This document shows, in pieces, positions 1-10,646 of a DNA stretch of 64,000 bases (position 1 is the first letter of the stretch; the number at the start of each line of letters is the position of its first letter). The notes beneath the pieces are model-generated. The model was given only the letters and a program-made list of their open reading frames with translations. It did no database searches and was not told where the DNA came from. The stretch covers positions 372,001-436,000 of the forward strand of contig JABMLP010000020.1 in NCBI GenBank assembly GCA_013176395.1, given 5' to 3'. The position numbers and the translations under genes are program-made. This stretch comes from Venturia oleaginea (lineage: Eukaryota > Ascomycota > Dothideomycetes > Venturiales > Venturiaceae).

Positions 1-1692
1 CTGGGTCCTAGCCAGCGAATCACTCGCTGTTCCGCAATGAATTTACAGCAGGAAAATTATGTGAGGTTATCCATAAACGTGGAAATGGAGCGATCAGCAA
101 CGCGGCCTCGAAGTGATATCGTCTGGGGTTGACTCCATTCAAGCAGGACGGTCTCCCTCTGGCGCAACGAGCAGAAGCCTTCAGCCATGCACAATTACGT
201 TCACTGAGAACTTCCTCGCTTTCATCTCGCGAGCGGGCTGTGACTCTGCCGTCATACAATTGAGGGTTCGTTTAGGAGTAAGAGAAGGAATTGACCTGTC
301 CAACCACTGTTGGGCATCGGCGAATCATGGCGAAGAGGTGGTCTTAATGGCGATAGGTTCATGGGGATTGTCCATAGCATGTGCCGCACAACTGTTCCGA
401 ACCCTTGCGTCGGTTCCTGTGTGGAAAACTTTAGAGGCGTGTATGAAAAGCAAAGAGATCGCCATCGAATCCAATTCTTTCCGGGCCAGCTCTGGCGAAG
501 TCAACCGAGCTCTGTGATGGGCGTCCAGAGGTGCGGATTGTCAAAACAGGAAATATTCGATGGAGTGTTGGGGATGGAGGTGGAAATGTGGTGTCGTCTC
601 TTGGCTTGGCACGAGCAGATAGATAACATGCATAGTCAGCAGCTGTATCATACACACCAAACCACGTCAGGGTCATCCTCCGACACACCTCAATCAAGTG
701 GATACCCTCGACGACTCCTTATTGCTTGTTTAATGATACGTTTCTGGCCAATTCACTTGGAGCGTTGCCAAAAATCGACCGATATTAATCTGAAGTTGAA
801 GAACTTCAACACCAACTGTACCAAGTACCTTTGGTTTCAAAACACTGGGAAGAATGGGCATCGGGAGGATGAACCGCCCCCATTGCACCTGTAGGCTATC
901 CCAGCTGAAAGGCTCTGGCCTGAGGCCTCAATACTTTCTTCTTGTATCTCGATAAGACGCAGCTGCCTGTGGTCACGGTACATTCGCAGAGCGAAGGTCC
1001 ACGCAGAGATCGAATGATAGCTCTCCGGTTTCCAAGTCTCTTATCTCATCGCCCCTCACACCCATCTGCTTTCATTTGCGTACGGAGTACGCGGCTGCCG
1101 CTTGAACAATATCCGAGCAATAGCTTCGCTCTTTGTTCCGCAGAGAGTGGACGTGGGTAGTTCGCACTCGTACAAGGCAATTCGATATGCTCACTCATAG
1201 TCGTACTGCAAGCTGAGCTGGTCACCGAATCCAAGTTATGCGGCGCGTGTGACGCTCTGAACAGGCCTCAGTCACATCTGAACCCGAACGCCTTCCGCAA
1301 CACTTGGCTACAAGCTGATGGTCTCTCAAGATGGAACCGGACAATCTCTATCCACTCTCCGTCGGTCGTCCTTACAAGGTCGTAAGGGTGCCAAATCCAT
1401 CCAGGGTCGTCGCCTGCCGTCTCCAGGATCTATTTGTTAGCCTGCCGACTCCCAATACTCCGTACCTGAAATTTCCGATCTCGTGTCTTGGAGCGCTTCA
1501 TCTTGGTATTCCAGACATAGAATAAGCTTCGGTTCATACACCGAACGTTGCCAAGGACGCGGGGTGATGAGCTACGAGTTCGAAACCATTATACAACAGC
1601 TCTGTTCTGCAGGTTGTAGTATTTTTGCGATCCGCGCCTCTCACAACGTCTGGCCATAAATGTGAATCAAGTGTTCCCGCTAAGCCTACTTC
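1..1692. other. No gene recognised (left edge)
   Basis: No reading frame here has a recognisable domain, a credible splice pattern or coding-like composition. The open frames are short and overlap on both strands. It may be intergenic or contain decayed sequence. Confidence 0.5.
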
Positions 1693-3184
1693 ATGGCGGA
1701 CAGTATTGGGAACGACGGGCATCAGGTACTCCTCGACCAACCTCAGAATTTCAACTTCAACCACAGCTGACTCAGAATTTAGGCAATCACCCAGGTACCT
1801 ATTCCTTGGTTACTTCAGAAATCAACAGCAACTTTAGCTAATCCATAGTTTAGGATGATCATGGTGGGCTCATCACTATCGCGGCAGCTATGCTCATGGT
1901 CTTTATGATCCTCTTCTATGTTATCCGGATACTCGTTCGAGTAGGGTTCAAGAGCACCATTGAGATTGATGACATCGCCATTACCATCGGCAGCATTTTT
2001 GGAGTTGCCCAATCGACGTTGGTGATTTTGGCAGTAAAGGCTGGCATGGGGAAAAAGATTGATCTTCTGACCCCGGAACAAGTACACAAAGTATCTGTGG
2101 TCAGTGAGGATCTGCCCTTGTTAACACCTGCACCTCTAATACCCTTTAGTTGTCGTATGCCTGCGACCTCATTTTTATCTTCACTTTAACTCTGGCCAAA
2201 ATATCAGCAGCAGGCCTAGTAGCTCGTTTATCCCGCCAAAATTGGCACCTGATTTCCTGTCGTATTGTTTCAGGGCTAGCTACATTGTGGGGAATTGCCT
2301 CCATTCTTGTTATTGGTATTGGGTGTAATCCCGCGGCTCCTTGGAATTTGCAAAACACATGCCCTTCTTTGGTGAGCAAATTCACTATGCTAGGCAGCAG
2401 ACAACAATATTAACGATGACAGTTCCACTCTTGGACGGGCATCGCCGCAATTGGATTTGGCCTTGAATTGATACTACTGGGTCTTCCCATATGGCTCGTG
2501 TGGCCTCTCCAAATGCCCAGGACCAAGAAATTTGTTGTTACCATCGCTTTCTCTCTCCGACTCATCATTATACCACTTGCTATAGCTCGTATCGTGGAGT
2601 TGAATTTTATCTCGTACTCTAGAGACTGGACATTCGATGCCGTCAAATTTCTTGTCTTCACACAATTTGAGATGCACTTCAGCCTGATCTCAGCCACACT
2701 TCCTTGTACACGTCCTTTTCTCAAGGCTGCGAGTTCAGGAATGTGGGCAGATAATCAGGGCATAGACCGGTCCACACGAGGCACGCCTGGATCCTCATAC
2801 GCCATGACTTCAAACATCTCCAAGCCTAGTCGACGTAGTTGGAAAAAGAACTCCATAGTCATCACTTCTCCGACATCATATACTGGGCAGAGAAAGGCAT
2901 CAATACAGGATGAGGTGTCCGACACACTACCCCCACATTTGGAAGCATCAGAGGAACATCCGGTACTGGACCCATTCTCACAGCCAACATTGACGACGAT
3001 CGAGCATCCTGAAGACCCTCCCCCGGACTCTTTTTCACAAATCACACTCGCAACAAGCCAAATCCAGGATCAGCGATCACTGAACAGCTATGATTCAGAT
3101 CGCAACATCATCAAGAAAACCATGGAATACGATATTCATTACACTCGAAGCACCAGGAAAATAAAGCAGCGCGTCACGACATGA
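1693..3184 (+). CDS. Rhodopsin-domain (PTH11-like) integral membrane protein
   Basis: Four exons give a continuous frame of 417 residues: 1693-1725, 1854-2090, 2150-2371 and 2423-3184. The introns start gtactc, gtatct and gtgagc and end tttag, tttag and gacag, all phase 0. The N-terminal half has successive hydrophobic helices. After the second helix comes the stretch I-E-I-D-D-I-A-I-T-I-G-S, then Y-A-C-D-L-I-F-I-F-T-L-T, the usual layout of the fungal rhodopsin domain family, which includes PTH11-like GPCR candidates. The tail from about residue 290 is polar and Ser/Pro/Thr rich, as expected for a cytoplasmic C-terminus. The first exon (11 codons from ATG 1693) is the least certain part; the exon from 1854 onward is well supported. 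Receptor or sensor function is inferred from the family and no ligand can be named. The only neighbour in reach is the GNAT gene, with no evident link. Confidence 0.72.
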
Positions 3185-4866
3185 CGTAATGTCAAATATC
3201 TTTCATCCTTCATTTGTTCCCCACGCGAGCCACGTTTTCTAGGTGTTTGTGTCCCGATGTATCAATGCAGTTTGGATGATACCCTGTAAAAACAGATGGA
3301 AATAGATGAGAAACAGGTGGATTGGTGGTGCCTTTGGAGGATGAATAGCTTGCAGGAACAGGCAATCTTGTATTTTACGATAGAGGAGACTTCAAGACAC
3401 GATTTAGAAACGAAGAACGTTGGGAAGATTCAGTAATTTTGCGGGCCTGCGTTATCTCACACCCCGCTAGAGCTTCTCCGGTCTCCTTCTTTGAATCTTG
3501 ATACTGCGATCGGTTGCTGCCTCACATCCGACAAGAAGGAGATAGCTATACTCGTGTGGATCTCTCAATTCATGATCGATATCGCGATATTTCTGCAACT
3601 TTGGAAGAACGACTCTGCCAGAAATTCAGAGACCTCGATCGAATTTGAGGTGTTATATTTTAACCAAGACTCCTACTAGGAGGCCTGAATCGACAAAAAG
3701 ACTGACACCACTCACGAAAACCAGTGATGATACAAACACGCGGCAAGGGTGGTTTACTTTCACGGCCTCGATCATCACCCACAATCTTCCATATTCCTTT
3801 TGCTAATCACGACGCCACCATTATTCAGAATGGGCTGATGAACACAGCAAGCTTGCGAAATACGCAAGATATAGAGCGCATCAGTGACCCGCGTCGGCCG
3901 CACCATAACCTCTGCAAACTTAAGTCCAGACTTTGGATCTAATGACCACGACAGTATATTTATAGCTGAGGGCTCGAGATAAGGTCGGTATTTGTGGAAA
4001 GCTTACTTTGATGAGCAGAAGGTCCCCAGTAATCGATCGTCTTGCGGCGTTCGTTGCGTGCTAATCGTCTAGGCGCGCCGAATTGATAAGCGTTGAAATA
4101 CTATTAGATGAAGTTGTGGGTCGTTGCTATCACTTCACCTTAGGTCTTGGTGATTCTGATGATTCAGAGAATAATTGAGATCAACAACAACGCTTGAAGG
4201 AAAGCAGTCGAGGAGAGGTGGTTCGGATATTATTAGTCAGCTTGGATCGATCGTTTAAGGCGTTGAGACTTTCCGGATACGGTAAGCTGTATTGCACTGG
4301 CCCCCTGTTTGACCAAGCTTTCCATGTCTCTTTTTCCGTCACATCCTGCGTCTCAGAATGCACATGCACGCCATCTAAGTTCTGCACAATTCAACGCCGG
4401 GCTCGTCCATAAGCAACCACTTTCCCTCTGGGCCGCCTCTTGACACCCTTCCAAGTCTTGAGAGTCCAGGGTCACAGTAATAGTCGAAGCATGGAGCTAC
4501 CCCGAAGGTTCAACTGAGCACCCTATGTGGGGAATATTCGTTGTACTGCCCACTTATTATACTCCAACATGGTCTAACATCTTCAGCTTCCCAGCATGGA
4601 CTTTACAAGCAGAAGGTATAGCTCAGGACCCCTGCTAGTACCTCGATAATAACCACGTCTGTAACTACGCCGCTTAGAAGGCTTACCTCCTGTAATCAAG
4701 CTTTAGGTTGAAGGCTGAATTCCTTTTTTTTCTGTCATGTTATTCTCTTAAGACCCCTTCCTGGCTCTCTCACGTCTCAGGCCTTCTGAATCGATGAACA
4801 GCGTTGTCTTTCTGATAAATTCAAACTACAACCCCCATTAATCTGTACATCACAAAGCCACAAATC
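3185..4866. other. Intergenic, no gene recognised
   Basis: About 1.7 kb with only short, overlapping open frames. I see no domain, tRNA or convincing exon chain. The last 100-150 bases are pyrimidine-rich and probably hold the promoter of the downstream GNAT gene. Confidence 0.5.
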
Positions 4867-5634
4867 ATGCATCTTACACTTTCCCGCGTTCAAGAAGAGG
4901 ACTTCGATGAAGTATGCTCTCCAATTGAATATAAATTGAATTGTAACAGTCACGCTAACATTGAAACAGCTTCTCGAAGTCCAGTACCGAGCTTTCAGCG
5001 AGATCGACATTCACAAAGTTCTCTTTGGAGAGAACACGCCGGATATGCGCACCCTTACGAAAGAAAAGTTCGTCCAAGGCATGAGAGAAGACCCAGCAGA
5101 CTGCTGGATGAAGCTCGTAGACACCACTACAGGCAAGATTGTGTCAGCAGCGCAATGGAAGATCTACCCATCCTGGGTACCCCTGGCGGACCATGAGGAA
5201 TTCAAGCCCGATTGGTTCGAGGGCAAGGAGAGGGAAGCTGCTCAAGAAATGGCTACCAAATTCATGACGATCCGGGCTGGCCATATGTACGGCCACTCTC
5301 ACGTTTGTATGCGGGTCTCTTTGCTCCTCTATGATATGATAGGTTGCTGATTAGGTGTTTATTAGTACTCTACATTCTTTTCACCGATCCTGCCTTCCAG
5401 CGATGTGGCGTCGGCTCCATCCACGTCAAATGGGGCACCGAGCTTGCAGACCGTCTCCTAGTCCCATGTTGGGTTGAGGGGAGCCCTGCTGGACATCACC
5501 TATACGAAGAGAACGGATTCAAGGATGTACAATATGTGAATGAGAAGATCGGTAACTGGTTGATGGACTACACCGTCATGAAGAGGGAGGCCAAGACACA
5601 ATATGAAGCTGGGCGAAGCATTGTCTTCACCTAG
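4867..5634 (+). CDS. GNAT-family N-acetyltransferase
   Basis: Three exons (4867-4911, 4970-5306, 5366-5634) encode 216 residues. Intron 1 starts gtatgc and ends aacag; intron 2 starts gtatgc at 5307 and ends attag, in phase 1. The joined frame reads through G-H-S-H-V-L-L-Y-I-L-F-T-D-P-A-F-Q-R-C-G-V-G-S. This is the acetyl-CoA-binding motif A of GNAT enzymes (beta-4 strand, then Q-R-x-G-x-G). A W-x-E-G-S-P-A-G stretch and a final beta strand follow, as in small fungal acetyltransferases of about 210-230 residues. The expected reaction is acetyl transfer from acetyl-CoA to an amine; the substrate cannot be read from sequence. No targeting signal is evident, so it is probably cytosolic. Confidence 0.85.
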
Positions 5635-5783
5635 TGATGGAGAAGAGACAGAATAGCAAGAAGTATATTGGCATAGAATTAGACGCTCGAACAGAGGCTA
5701 AGGATGGCGTGCCGCGTCTGTCCTTCAATTCATGTCCTTCAACGAACCACTGGTAGTCTTTCAGGATGCCTAATTTGAGATCA

Positions 5784-6850
5784 CTATCGATGATTGTCGA
5801 GTGATTTCGATTGGAAAGAGTCCGAGAGGCTATCGATATTGATCCTGATTGTGGTGTCCTCTGGTCCAACGTAACTCAGAAAGGCTGGGTGCAGGAAATC
5901 ATGTAGGTTGGTGTTAACAAAAAGGTATTCTTTGGAATCAATCCGGAATCCCATCGAGCTAATTTGAATATTAGCTATGAACCCTCGAGCTCCTCTTAAG
6001 GCATACAAGATGTGAGTATCTACGTTAATTATTATTTCCTTCCTTTTCAGCAATGTCTGAGCTTGGAAGCTCCTTATCTGCATCGCTAGGCTCCTGAAGT
6101 CTTCGGAGCTAGTTATACGGAGCAGCCACCAAGGAAGATCTGACATCGAAGCTTGAAATACCAACAAGCGACGACATACGAATGATTTCACAGAGAGTGC
6201 TTCCCAGACCACTGCTGGAGCTCGAGTCATAGATCGGGATGGCAATAATACCGGGGTGACGCCTTAATCACACCTGACGCCCCACAACTAGGAAGCCACG
6301 AAGAATCGCTTCCAGATACAGGTGTGTTTGAGCAGAAGCCAGCCGGAAGCACCTTCCGCCGTATGAAAAACCAGACCAGCAGCAGCGGTGTCAGCACTTG
6401 TCGCAAGACTTTCTGCAGTGGCACTTCTCACGTCAGCAGTTCCCGTATCCTTCGTTAGTGTTTCAGCAGCAAGAAAGCCCGCCGGAGCAGCTCCTCATGC
6501 GCCTTTCTAAGAATCCTGCCGCAGCGCTGAGCAGTGCAGGAAGTTGCTCCTCTCTTTGAATGGGTTCCGTGACACCATCAGGATGCATGCTCTGTGGGAA
6601 ACGGGGTGCAGAGAGAAACTACCTGCATGGTAGAATAGCCTACATAACCTGGTTGAACTGCCTTTATGGTAGGAGGATGGAACTCCATGCCTATCGAATC
6701 TATGAACCCTGTATTTGACTCGATCTCATATTCCTTGGTGATGATGTGCCATTCCAGACTGCCAGTTTGGACGTGTACAGGCAATATATGACTTGATCGA
6801 TCTGATTTGTTGAAGGATAAGGATATCAAGATGGATTGGTCTTCTCCAAC
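5784..6850 (-). pseudogene. Possible decayed gene of unknown family
   Basis: Several reverse-strand segments look coding but lie in different frames. One runs from about 6850 to 6640 and ends at a gtagtt donor. A second, about 6600-6510, includes P-A-L-L-S-A-A-A-G-F. A third, about 6500-6290, includes S-A-D-T-A-A-A-G-L-V-F-H-T-A-E and W-L-L-L-K-H-T-C-I-W-K-R-F-F. The last, 6245-5784, includes Y-V-G-P-E-D-T-T-I-R-I-N-I-D. The frame changes need at least two frameshifts, which simple introns do not explain. I do not recognise the family. The alternative is chance open frames. Confidence 0.33.
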
Positions 6851-8303
6851 ACGAACTCATAGACAAAAATACCCGATCTTCATTTCCAGGATTGGCTACA
6901 CGCTACGGTAAAATTGAGGACACCGGAAACAGACGATTGAGACGGCGGGTAGCGATGACATGAAACGGAAGGACTGGCCATGCGGATATAGACCTGCAGC
7001 CTGCCTTAGGCTCCTGAGGTTGTTCCTTCGACGGCCTTGCCTTTCGTTCACGACTCTAGGAATAATCGTGCTTGTCAATCATTCAGAGAAAATGCCCTCG
7101 GTGCAAGGGCTCTTTCAGTTGCCGGGTGAATTTATCATATCCATCTCCCCCAAGGCTATGGCTCGCCTCGGATTGATGCCTCGATGATTGAAACAGAAGT
7201 TAACTGTGCCTTTGGGCATGTAGTTCGCGTGGGTCGAATGCGGTTGTTGGTTAGAAAGCGCCGGCCTCTTCTGAGCGACCTGAGCTGTGTTCGTCTCCTT
7301 GTCGAGTATCGAGGGTCTTGTTTCGCTTGGTGAAAAGAAGTTATAAAAAGAGTGTCGAGCCCTGGTCCTGGTGCGAAAAATCGAATTGGTCATCCCTGTC
7401 CAAACACCTCGGCACGTTCCGAAAGAAGTCAACTTCGCGCCCGGCTTCCTCCATCAACACTCACGACAATGCTTGTAGCTCGCAAGATACACTGAAGGCC
7501 ATCCAAAAATCACTATGATCATACCAGCCTGGATATCACAGCCCGTTCGCGATGGTCCTATTGCACGCTTAGTCACTCAGCCATTTTGGACTTTCGTTCT
7601 TCTCCGCTACCTACAGAGCTGTGAGGTTTGCAGACTGAGGAAGGCCTAGAACACATTGACATGGCTCATTCATTCCACTTGACAAATACGCTCCTCCTGT
7701 AACACTGTCAATGGTGTGATAGACTTGATCGGCAGGGGAAAGATACCTAGGTCTTTATGACCTTCCGAAAGAATAGCAACGCTGCCGATTGGCCCGGGAC
7801 TTGTATGCTGGATTGGGTCGGATTATCACCCATTTCTAAAAACACCCCCATGCCAAGGGTCAGAAATCATTTGCAGGTTCAGTAAAGTGTAAATCACCCC
7901 GATTTAGCATATTTCACCTTCCCAGATCCAATTCCATATCTGGATCTGCTGAGACTACATACCAAGAAGACCGTGCGATGCTCCACTTGGCCTTCAAATG
8001 TTAATCCGGATAAAAGTCACCACGCAAGTTTATTGCAAAAATCCCGACGTGATCCAAGTAGCGATAGCAGCGACAATCTCAAGCCCTGGCAACCCAAGAT
8101 AACGCCATGCTTTTTGACAGGAATATGGTCGATGCCGAATTCAAAGAATGAGTAAAGCCTATGCATATTTAAACAGAGTCGATCGGCTTTCTCTATCAGT
8201 ATTTCATTCCAACTTAGTCGAGCCTCATCTTCCTTCAATATATCAAACATCACCTCGAAACACAAAACGTTTTCACCACACATTCTTAGCTGAAATCCTC
8301 ATC
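6851..8303. other. Intergenic, no gene recognised
   Basis: No supported gene. The last ~150 bases before 8304 contain a TATA-like tatttaaa at about 8165 and C/A-rich leader sequence, fitting a promoter for the HsbA-like gene. Confidence 0.45.
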
Positions 8304-8861
8304 ATGCAATTTTCAATCCTTCCCATTCTCTGCATTGCAAGCAGCGTCCTCGCCCTTCCAATTGAGAGCGCCCAGCGAGATTCTCAAATCATCGAGCGTT
8401 CGTTGAAATCCGTCACCGCTTCCCTGGACAAACTCTACTCTGAATTACGATCAATCAGCCCACGCATGCCGAGCAGCGAAGTCCAGCAAAGATTGCCTGG
8501 TCTCGACCGCGCCGGCCACGACGTCTCAAACCTACTCGACCGCGATGCCCGCGACATACGATTGGGACCCACAGTCAACGCAGTGGAAGCCACAAACCTT
8601 CTTCCACCCATCAACAAGTTGAGCGATGCAACAGACAAGGCGGTGAACGAGTGGATTTCTATTCGAGGTGCTCTCAACCAAGGTGATCGAAGAAAAGTTG
8701 TCGATATCCTCAAGCATCATCAAGCCAGCTCTAGAGCCTACGCTGACGCCATTCTCAACCGACAACAAGCGATTACTGGCTTGCTCACCGTGCCAGCGGG
8801 ACAACTGTTTGGCCAACGCGCTCAAGTAAGCATTCAACGTGCTATCCTTGCGTACCAATAG
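8304..8861 (+). CDS. HsbA-like secreted cell-wall/surface-binding protein
   Basis: A single exon encodes 185 residues. The first ~18 residues are a clear signal peptide (M-Q-F-S-I-L-P-I-L then a hydrophobic core ending V-L-A-L-P). I start at ATG 8304 because the longer open frame upstream has no signal peptide and sits in leader sequence. The mature part is helical and free of cysteine, with heptad-like spacing (S-L-K-S-V-T-A-S-L-D-K-L, then L-L-P-P-I-N-K-L-S-D-A-T-D-K-A-V-N-E-W). This matches hydrophobic surface-binding protein A and related cell-wall galactomannoproteins, usually 170-190 residues. HsbA proteins are secreted and adsorb to hydrophobic surfaces, recruiting hydrolases. The family call rests on helix pattern and length, not on an invariant motif. 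Confidence 0.65.
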   Translation: MQFSILPILCIASSVLALPIESAQRDSQIIERSLKSVTASLDKLYSELRSISPRMPSSEVQQRLPGLDRAGHDVSNLLDRDARDIRLGPTVNAVEATNLLPPINKLSDATDKAVNEWISIRGALNQGDRRKVVDILKHHQASSRAYADAILNRQQAITGLLTVPAGQLFGQRAQVSIQRAILAYQ

Positions 8862-9513
8862 GGAGGTGGTCATAGCTAGATTAAGAATTTGGAAGTTATC
8901 TTTGGGTTATTGGAGAATGGAAAAATGTATGATACTGGCAAGATCGGCGTTGGATAGCACGTAGCTCTAGGAATTGATTTTCTTTCTGATCTCTCACTTA
9001 CACCTTTTTGTGCAACTGTGCTATCCCACGAGCAACAACTTGAAGCTCAGACGAACCCCTTCGTATCCTACAAGATTTGATGGCATCTCGGAGCCTTCGA
9101 GATAGAGGCCGAGTTTCTATTGATGGTGGGTGGAGGTGAAATATCCCGGTTTCTGGCACTTATTTGATATTCTAAATCTCGGCCCAAACCGAGCGACAAA
9201 GCCGAACTGCCGAAGCAGATCATTTCAGGGACTGATCCATGGGAAGATCCAGCCTCGAAAATTGCAAACGGAATTTTTTAGCATGTTGAGACAGCCGGGC
9301 TATTTTAGGAGATGGGCCATCACTCATGTCCTTCATCCTCTCTGAGACTCTGGTAAGAATTGGACATGGTTGAGACGCGAGAACGAGTACTGTTTCTTCC
9401 AGGTAAGCAGATATTCGTTGATCTTTAGCCATCTACAATATCAATCACACATCTCAAATATCAAAACTTCTTCCATAGAAAGTAACGATCGGCCCTTTCG
9501 CTCACCAGCCACG

Positions 9514-9777
9514 TTACCACGGAGTTGTATGTATGTCTCCACGGTCCACGAATAAGTCCACCTCAACATCGAATGTGAGCTTGTAAAGTTTCGACTCGCC
9601 ATCTCTGTACTCGGCTTGGGTGAAGTTGATATGCATGCGGATCGGTGACGGGATTTCGCCGATGGTACCAGGTCCGTTAGGACATCCCCGAATGGTTTCA
9701 ATATTCTCAGCTGAGCTCTGGTTGGAGGTAGCATGGCTGGTTCCTGGTATGGTGTCAGTGGTTGAACCGGGCGACAA
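9514..9777 (-). CDS. Candidate coding exon, unknown protein
   Basis: An 87-codon reverse-strand frame ends at 9514. Its second half has coding-like composition and a beta-strand pattern (R-M-H-I-N-F-T-Q-A-E-Y-R-D-G-E-S then K-L-T-F-D-V-E-V-D-L-F-V). There is no good ATG context and the upstream exon is unclear. An overlapping frame (9441-9938) covers the same bases and is probably the shadow. It could be the last exon of a small gene or a remnant. I do not recognise it. Confidence 0.28.
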   Translation of the reverse strand: MSPGSTTDTIPGTSHATSNQSSAENIETIRGCPNGPGTIGEIPSPIRMHINFTQAEYRDGESKLYKLTFDVEVDLFVDRGDIHTTPW

Positions 9778-9997
9778 GTCTTAGATCTTATCTGAATTGG
9801 TGGTGCCATAATCCAATCCATGGATGATCTTCCGCCTGTTTTAGTAGAGTCTGCTGGACCTTTTTTAATTGCCCTCATAAGGCGGTGAATCCCCGCTCTC
9901 GCCTTCCATTCAGCAGCCCGAGGAAAGGCGGAAGGCATTCTCGGATCCCTTCACTTCATTCAAGATTCGAGTTTAACGAAGCTAGAAGTCAACATCG

Positions 9998-10055
9998 AAT
10001 AAATATAATATGAATTAATTTTTTTCAATTTTTTTTTAAATAAAATTAAAAATTC
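9998..10055. repeat. AT-only low-complexity block
   Basis: About 58 bases consist almost entirely of A and T, with runs of seven and nine T and repeated aaat units. It lies about 600 bp past the 3' end of the LtrA gene in a stretch without recognised genes. Confidence 0.8.
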
Positions 10056-10646
10056 GGAGGAAAATCAACGTTTGGAACAAGCAATGGCCTCCTGGAGACA
10101 AAAAGCATCGGACTGAACGAAACCAACAGGCAATCAAAGGCGAAGAACCACGTGCACATTTCTCACCTTCGGGAATTTTAGAAGACGTCTTATACGGACC
10201 TTTTCAAGTCCACCGGGAGCTCTGTTGAGGATCAGGTAGTCCTTGAAACGCTGGAAGCTACTCACAATGAGCTGCAGTTCTGGCCCGAAAGAAATAACCT
10301 GAAGTCATTTGACCAAGTGAACGAAGATCTGATCGATATCGATAAACTCTTGCCCAAATCGCCTTTCCAAAATTCTAGAAATCTATCGGCCACGATCTCA
10401 AAGTGAGGGAGGGAGTTGCATTGAAGGGGTAAGAAGAATAGTAATATTTCATGGTGAAGATTAAGCTTCTCTCGCCTTCTCAGAAAGAAATGCTCCTTGC
10501 ATAACGATTTCGTCATTATCGTGAATCTAAGAACCAATAATACCTCATAGCGGGCCAACGCTCACAAATACTCCGTTTGGTGCTCTCGATATCGGGATGC
10601 ACGTGCCAGAACGCAAACAAAAAAATCTCAAATATTATGGATCGTC
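10056..10646. other. Intergenic, no gene recognised
   Basis: Contains only a 98-codon reverse-strand frame without recognisable features. It probably holds the 3' untranslated region of the LtrA-family gene. Confidence 0.45.

Noticed and set aside
9441..9938. 165-codon reverse-strand frame
   Set aside because: Overlaps the better candidate at 9514-9777 in another frame and has Arg/Pro/Ser-rich shadow-like composition.
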